Assembly (NCBI GenBank): GCA_028285445.1
Contig: JANQPQ010000040.1
Coordinates: 1 to 64,000, forward strand
Direction: 5' to 3'
DNA length: 64,000 nucleotides
DNA from: Cyclobacteriaceae bacterium
Lineage (GTDB): Bacteria > Bacteroidota > Bacteroidia > Cytophagales > Cyclobacteriaceae
The number at the start of each line of letters is the position of its first letter. Positions within the stretch are counted from its first letter, which is position 1. The notes under the pieces were generated by a model that had not been told where the DNA came from, made no database searches, and saw nothing but the letters and a program-made list of their open reading frames with translations. This document shows positions 60,310-64,000 of the stretch, in pieces. The position numbers were made by a program, and so were the translations under genes.

Positions 60310-61623
60310 CTACGGCACACTCTCCAATAACCAGTTAAATTCTTTACGGGCCAATTGATAGTCACGATCATCCCACAGCAAGTCAACTTGTAAAGAATCC
60401 TGGCCTTTATAGATCCCATACAACCTTAGCCCTTGATCGCTTAGGAGCATATAAGAACCCTGAAATATTGCAAGGGTATCATTTCTGAATCGCTTGATGG
60501 TCAATTGATTGGAGGCACTGTCGACGGAGTAATTGAAAAAGTAAGACCGGCCGTACCGCACCCGAAAGGTAGAATCTACCAATCCAATACTCCCACGGCT
60601 GCCATTGTCTATCGCCAGATCCTGCCAGTGCACATTGGAGTTAATATTGGCTGGAATGGTATCTCCATTAAGCACAAAATTGCTTACGGAGTAATAACCA
60701 CTTTCGAAAGGTGGCGGGGTACTAATGTTACTTCTTGATTGAAAAGCATTGTAGTAGTTATAAAGAGGATATAGCGCAAAGCACCCAATGAAAATGGCCT
60801 TTAAGCCCAGCCTGGCGTACTTAAGCCATGGTTTAATCATAGGAATATCCCAGGAGGTATCAGCATCCACGGGTTTATTCAGCATGAAAAAATGTGCAAT
60901 CCTTTTGAGGTTATTAAGGCTGATGTACACACAGGCAACAAGTAATTGGAAGGAGAATATCTTCACCGGAATGTCAAAGGTCATGTTTAGTAGGAACACG
61001 TAAGAAAAGACACCAATTCCCAATAGGGCACCCATTACTACTGTACGACGGTATAGCAGTAAGATCCCCACCAGCATTTCTGACAGGCCGCTAAAAAACT
61101 CGTAGGTCTTGGAGTAACCGACGAAATTCCAGGAGAATCGCATGGCACTAAAATGGCCCAGATCAGTAGCGTAATAGCTATTGGATGGGCTTGGCATCTG
61201 CAAGCCAAAAATCTTGATGATACCATAGATGAAAGCGAAGAATATAATGTAATACCGAACTACATTGCGAATGGCCAGGCTTCCCAGCACATAGGATTTA
61301 CGCTTGCGATCCAGTACCGACCAAATGATGCTACCAATAAAAGCTATGAATAGCTGGGCATAAAGTGTTGCCCAGCCCATCGAGGTATCGCCGCTGCCTC
61401 GGGTTGGCACCAACTCATCCTTGACCTCATAGATGTAGTCATTGAATAGATTAGTATACCCCTCTGAGAACCAGGAGCTGAAGGTGCCAAGGAAAGAGAA
61501 CCAGGCAAATGATGCCAACCAAGACCAGATAGCAGTAGATAAAATGAAGTAGATGACAAAAAATCGGAATAGGACTAACTGGTAGCTTGGCCAATCAGAA
61601 TGGTGCTGTTTTATCTCATTCAT
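60310..61623 (-). CDS. Multi-pass membrane protein with C-terminal extracytoplasmic domain
   Basis: 437 residues. About eight hydrophobic segments occupy residues ~15-300, with a DoxX-like pattern around GLSEMLVGILLLYRRTVVMG and ALLGIGVFSYVFLLNMTFDI. The C-terminal ~130 residues are soluble and strand-rich (GYYSVSNFVLNGDTIPANIN, WQDLAIDNGSRG). A DoxX-like relation is tentative. It is convergent with the NAD-kinase-like gene. Confidence 0.72.
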   Translation of the reverse strand: MNEIKQHHSDWPSYQLVLFRFFVIYFILSTAIWSWLASFAWFSFLGTFSSWFSEGYTNLFNDYIYEVKDELVPTRGSGDTSMGWATLYAQLFIAFIGSIIWSVLDRKRKSYVLGSLAIRNVVRYYIIFFAFIYGIIKIFGLQMPSPSNSYYATDLGHFSAMRFSWNFVGYSKTYEFFSGLSEMLVGILLLYRRTVVMGALLGIGVFSYVFLLNMTFDIPVKIFSFQLLVACVYISLNNLKRIAHFFMLNKPVDADTSWDIPMIKPWLKYARLGLKAIFIGCFALYPLYNYYNAFQSRSNISTPPPFESGYYSVSNFVLNGDTIPANINSNVHWQDLAIDNGSRGSIGLVDSTFRVRYGRSYFFNYSVDSASNQLTIKRFRNDTLAIFQGSYMLLSDQGLRLYGIYKGQDSLQVDLLWDDRDYQLARKEFNWLLESVP

Positions 61624-61934
61624 AGGCTAAAATTAACTGAATCTCCAAAGTTATTTGGTTCTAAGAACTGCAAAGCATACTACTAATACCAGCGGTAATA
61701 GTAGGGTTTGGGCAAATACAGCATGTCCAGATAAAAACGGCGGATAACCTCCGGGTATCGCAAGTCCCTACTAGCAGCAATCAACAATTTTTTTTCCACT
61801 CACACTGGCCGCAGGGTAGCTGTAGCTTTGTAGTATTCCCAAAATTACTACTTATATTATTTAAATCATTTCTTGCTTGAGTACCATTTAGGTCACTAAA
61901 TAATTTTTTAACCACATCTCACAAACACCATCTA
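61624..61934. other. Divergent intergenic region with a small palindrome
   Basis: About 310 bp between the membrane protein and the RHS-like gene. It contains ATTTAG-GTCA-CTAAAT (61886-61901), a perfect 6-bp dyad about 35 bp before the RHS-like start. No exact -7 consensus and no ORF is seen. Confidence 0.5.
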
Positions 61935-64000
61935 ATGAACCCAAGCAAATCAAGGTCAATGGGAAGAAATACCATGATGAAATTCATGCTGCTGGTATTG
62001 TTAACAACAGTTAGCTTAACCAATCAAGCACAAATCAATATTGGAAACTCGCCCGATGCCTTTGTCAATCGTCCGGTAGCAACTTCACCTGAAGCAGCAG
62101 CCATAGCTTCTTACGAGCAAGAACCCCGAGGTATGTACAATGGATGCCTAACCAAGTCAATTGATCTATACACCTTAACAGCAGGCCCACTAAAGGTACC
62201 CTTGGCATTGAATTATAGTGGCTGTGGAAACAAGGTTGGCCAAGATGCTTCTTATGTTGGTCTAGGCTGGTCGTTAGATGGTATCTACCAGGTTAGTAGA
62301 ACTATCCACGGCCTGGCCGATGAGATACCTCTGAAGGGGTGGCTATATATGGCTAGTCAAATGGATCTGGCTGATTTTTTTCCAGCTGGAAGCGATAACT
62401 GGACCTGGTACAGAGATATTTTCAAACAGTGTATGGATGGTGAGCCTGACGAAATTATTATCACTGGTCCTGGTTTTTCCGCCACCTGTAGGTATGACTT
62501 TGATGGCAACTTGCTCTGCGCTTCAGAGCAGAAGCTTAAAGTTACAGCCATAGGAATGCCCCCAATTGGCCAGTCCCTACCGTATGAAGATTGGATTGAT
62601 GGCTGGGAGGTTGTTGATGCCAGAGGGGTGAAATATATTTTCGACGCCGTTGAAATAAGCAAGAGAGAGCTTGTAAATGCCAGTTTAAACGGCTGCTATG
62701 ACTACTCCATGTCTGAGATCCCGACTACCTGGAAGATAACGAGGATGCAGAGCGCCATCTCAGAAGACTGGATAGAGTTTGATTACGAAACAAACTACCC
62801 CCGATCGGAAGGGGTGATGGGCCAATCACTGACTCATGCATTTTATACCGGTACCTCATTAAGTTCCAGCGTAAGCAGAAGTGACTATAGAAATGAGGTA
62901 AAAGTTATAGAAAGCATTAGGTCCAGCTCAGGTGCACGAATAGACTTCTTTGATGGCGTTTTGAGATCAGATATGGGTAATAGTCATGGTGACTGTTACG
63001 ATTGCTTCACTTTGGGTAGTCTTCAAGTTAAGAACGCAGCTAATGACTTGATTAAAGAATATGGCTTTGAATATGACAATATCACCGGGAGGAATACCCT
63101 CAGGAAGTTAAATCTGGTTTTCGGTTCTAAAGAGTTGGGTAGTTATGAATTCGATTATGAGGGGATGCTGCCACCAACTACAAGTTTCAGGAGAGATCAT
63201 TATGGCTTCCTGAATAATAACAATGTACAATCTCTAATCCCCCCAATTAAGTATAAAACCAATTCTCCGCATTTGGTAAATGGTAGCTACTACATCGATT
63301 GGAATCCTCAACTAGGAGACGACTATGTAGGTATACCCGTGCTAAGTGGAGATGGGCTAATCGCTTTACAAGGAGCCGATAGAAGTCCTTCAGTCACGGG
63401 GAGCATCGCCGCTTTGATGACTAAGTTCAAAACTCCATTTGGGGCAGTTGAAGAATACAAGTACGGCATTCACGATTATTCTTATATCAATGGAGGTCCA
63501 ATTAGAAAACATGTTTACAATCAATTTATAGTTGAAGATGACGTAACCCCCGTATGGAATGACCCCGAAGGTCGGGTTGTACAGAAGACAGACTTCACCA
63601 TTACCAGCCCTGCACAAGTCACCGTTACTTATCGGGTTGTGGGAAATGGAAGCGACTTTGGTTTTCCAGATGAAGAGGTAGGTTTCGAAATCTGGAGGGA
63701 GAATGCCACAACTCCAATCCTGCGTATTCGAACTGGGATCACAGAGACATTAGAAAATCTGACCGGAGTTTTATTGAATGGCCTTTTGGATCCGGGAGAC
63801 TACTATTTGGAGGTTTACGGAGGCAAAATCAGGGATCTTACGGGTGATGGCACAACCTTCATTTTCAACAGTGCATGGGCCAAATTGGAAGTTTACCAGG
63901 GGACGAACACCACGGAAAGGGCTGAAAAAATAGGCGGGGGAGCAAGAATAGAAGAAGTGAAGCGATATGACAATATCAGTGATGTTACTCCGGAAGTAAT
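61935..64000 (+). CDS. Large secreted RHS/SpvB-like protein, 5' part only
   Basis: Open from the ATG at 61935 to the window edge (over 688 codons, partial). The signal peptide is MMKFMLLVLLTTVSLTNQAQ, so ATGs at 61974/61977 are equally possible starts. NLYTLTAGPLKVPLALNYSG-like text (SIDLYTLTAGPLKVPLALNY) followed by VGLGWSLDG is the typical start of SpvB/RHS-type polymorphic secreted proteins in Bacteroidota, where G-x-G-W-S-L and x-I-x-R follow. The RHS/YD repeats and any C-terminal toxin lie outside the window. Intermediate residues include beta-sandwich stretches (QVTVTYRVVGNGSDFGF). Confidence 0.75.
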   Translation, partial: MNPSKSRSMGRNTMMKFMLLVLLTTVSLTNQAQINIGNSPDAFVNRPVATSPEAAAIASYEQEPRGMYNGCLTKSIDLYTLTAGPLKVPLALNYSGCGNKVGQDASYVGLGWSLDGIYQVSRTIHGLADEIPLKGWLYMASQMDLADFFPAGSDNWTWYRDIFKQCMDGEPDEIIITGPGFSATCRYDFDGNLLCASEQKLKVTAIGMPPIGQSLPYEDWIDGWEVVDARGVKYIFDAVEISKRELVNASLNGCYDYSMSEIPTTWKITRMQSAISEDWIEFDYETNYPRSEGVMGQSLTHAFYTGTSLSSSVSRSDYRNEVKVIESIRSSSGARIDFFDGVLRSDMGNSHGDCYDCFTLGSLQVKNAANDLIKEYGFEYDNITGRNTLRKLNLVFGSKELGSYEFDYEGMLPPTTSFRRDHYGFLNNNNVQSLIPPIKYKTNSPHLVNGSYYIDWNPQLGDDYVGIPVLSGDGLIALQGADRSPSVTGSIAALMTKFKTPFGAVEEYKYGIHDYSYINGGPIRKHVYNQFIVEDDVTPVWNDPEGRVVQKTDFTITSPAQVTVTYRVVGNGSDFGFPDEEVGFEIWRENATTPILRIRTGITETLENLTGVLLNGLLDPGDYYLEVYGGKIRDLTGDGTTFIFNSAWAKLEVYQGTNTTERAEKIGGGARIEEVKRYDNISDVTPEV

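Noticed and set aside
1-64000. CRISPR array, prophage or insertion sequence
   Set aside because: No regularly spaced repeats, no cas, integrase, transposase or phage structural genes were seen; repeats are short palindromes or operator-like sites.

Overview
The window is a chromosomal segment of a Bacteroidota bacterium, most likely Cytophagales (Cyclobacteriaceae/Fulvivirga/Roseivirga-like). The evidence is the gene content: a TonB receptor with a carboxypeptidase-like N-domain, FISUMP and Bacteroidota-type lipoproteins, membrane-anchored AraC regulators, LytS/LytTR pairs, and MacB/FtsX permeases with a PadR partner. Promoters also fit the Bacteroidota consensus (-33 TTTG, -7 TAnnTTTG), and Shine-Dalgarno sequences are mostly absent. 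I see no phage, integrase, transposase or CRISPR array.

Layout. 1-6.6 kb: a partial envelope protein, a serine hydrolase lipoprotein, an AraC-type membrane regulator, a prolyl oligopeptidase and small proteins. 6.7-18.6 kb: the most striking region, a divergent catabolic regulon. On the minus strand, tightly overlapping genes encode an AraC regulator, a 3-hydroxyacyl-CoA dehydrogenase-like enzyme, an APC amino-acid permease, a fused aconitase X, an RBBP9-like hydrolase and a SnoaL-like protein. On the plus strand, overlapping genes encode a beta-keto acid cleavage enzyme (BKACE), a thioredoxin-like fusion, a UGSC-family protein with Cys at the selenocysteine position, and a secreted S9 peptidase with an extra Cys/His/Asp-containing C-terminal domain. 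Two 11-bp direct repeats 21 bp apart lie between the two arms and look like the AraC operator. The set suggests uptake, dehydration, oxidation and CoA-dependent cleavage of a peptide-derived or amino-acid-like compound. The substrate is unknown.

18.7-30 kb: a LAS-type metallopeptidase-like protein, MgtE, a metal-type TonB receptor plus thioredoxin-like protein controlled by a divergent DtxR/MntR-family regulator (a clear operator lies between -33 and -7), a class III cyclase, a CapA-type phosphatase and lipoproteins. 30-31.3 kb: two candidate structured RNAs with intrinsic terminators, then six tRNA genes (Asp-GTC, Leu-TAG, Ile-TAT, Ser-GCT, Ser-TGA, Cys-GCA), some unusual. 31.3-37 kb: a lipoprotein and a DUF6493/SWIM-finger pair. 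37-44 kb: SDR, flavin amine oxidase, CPBP protease, AraC regulator, and a KefF/KefC-like potassium efflux pair.

44-64 kb: two MacB/FtsX-type permeases with distinctive upstream palindromes (the second one partnered with PadR), a LytTR/LytS two-component pair, two serine hydrolases (one apparently catalytically dead), a TolB-like beta-propeller protein, an SPFH protein paired with a divergent NAD-kinase-like protein, a membrane protein, and the 5' end of a large RHS/SpvB-like secreted protein that runs off the window.
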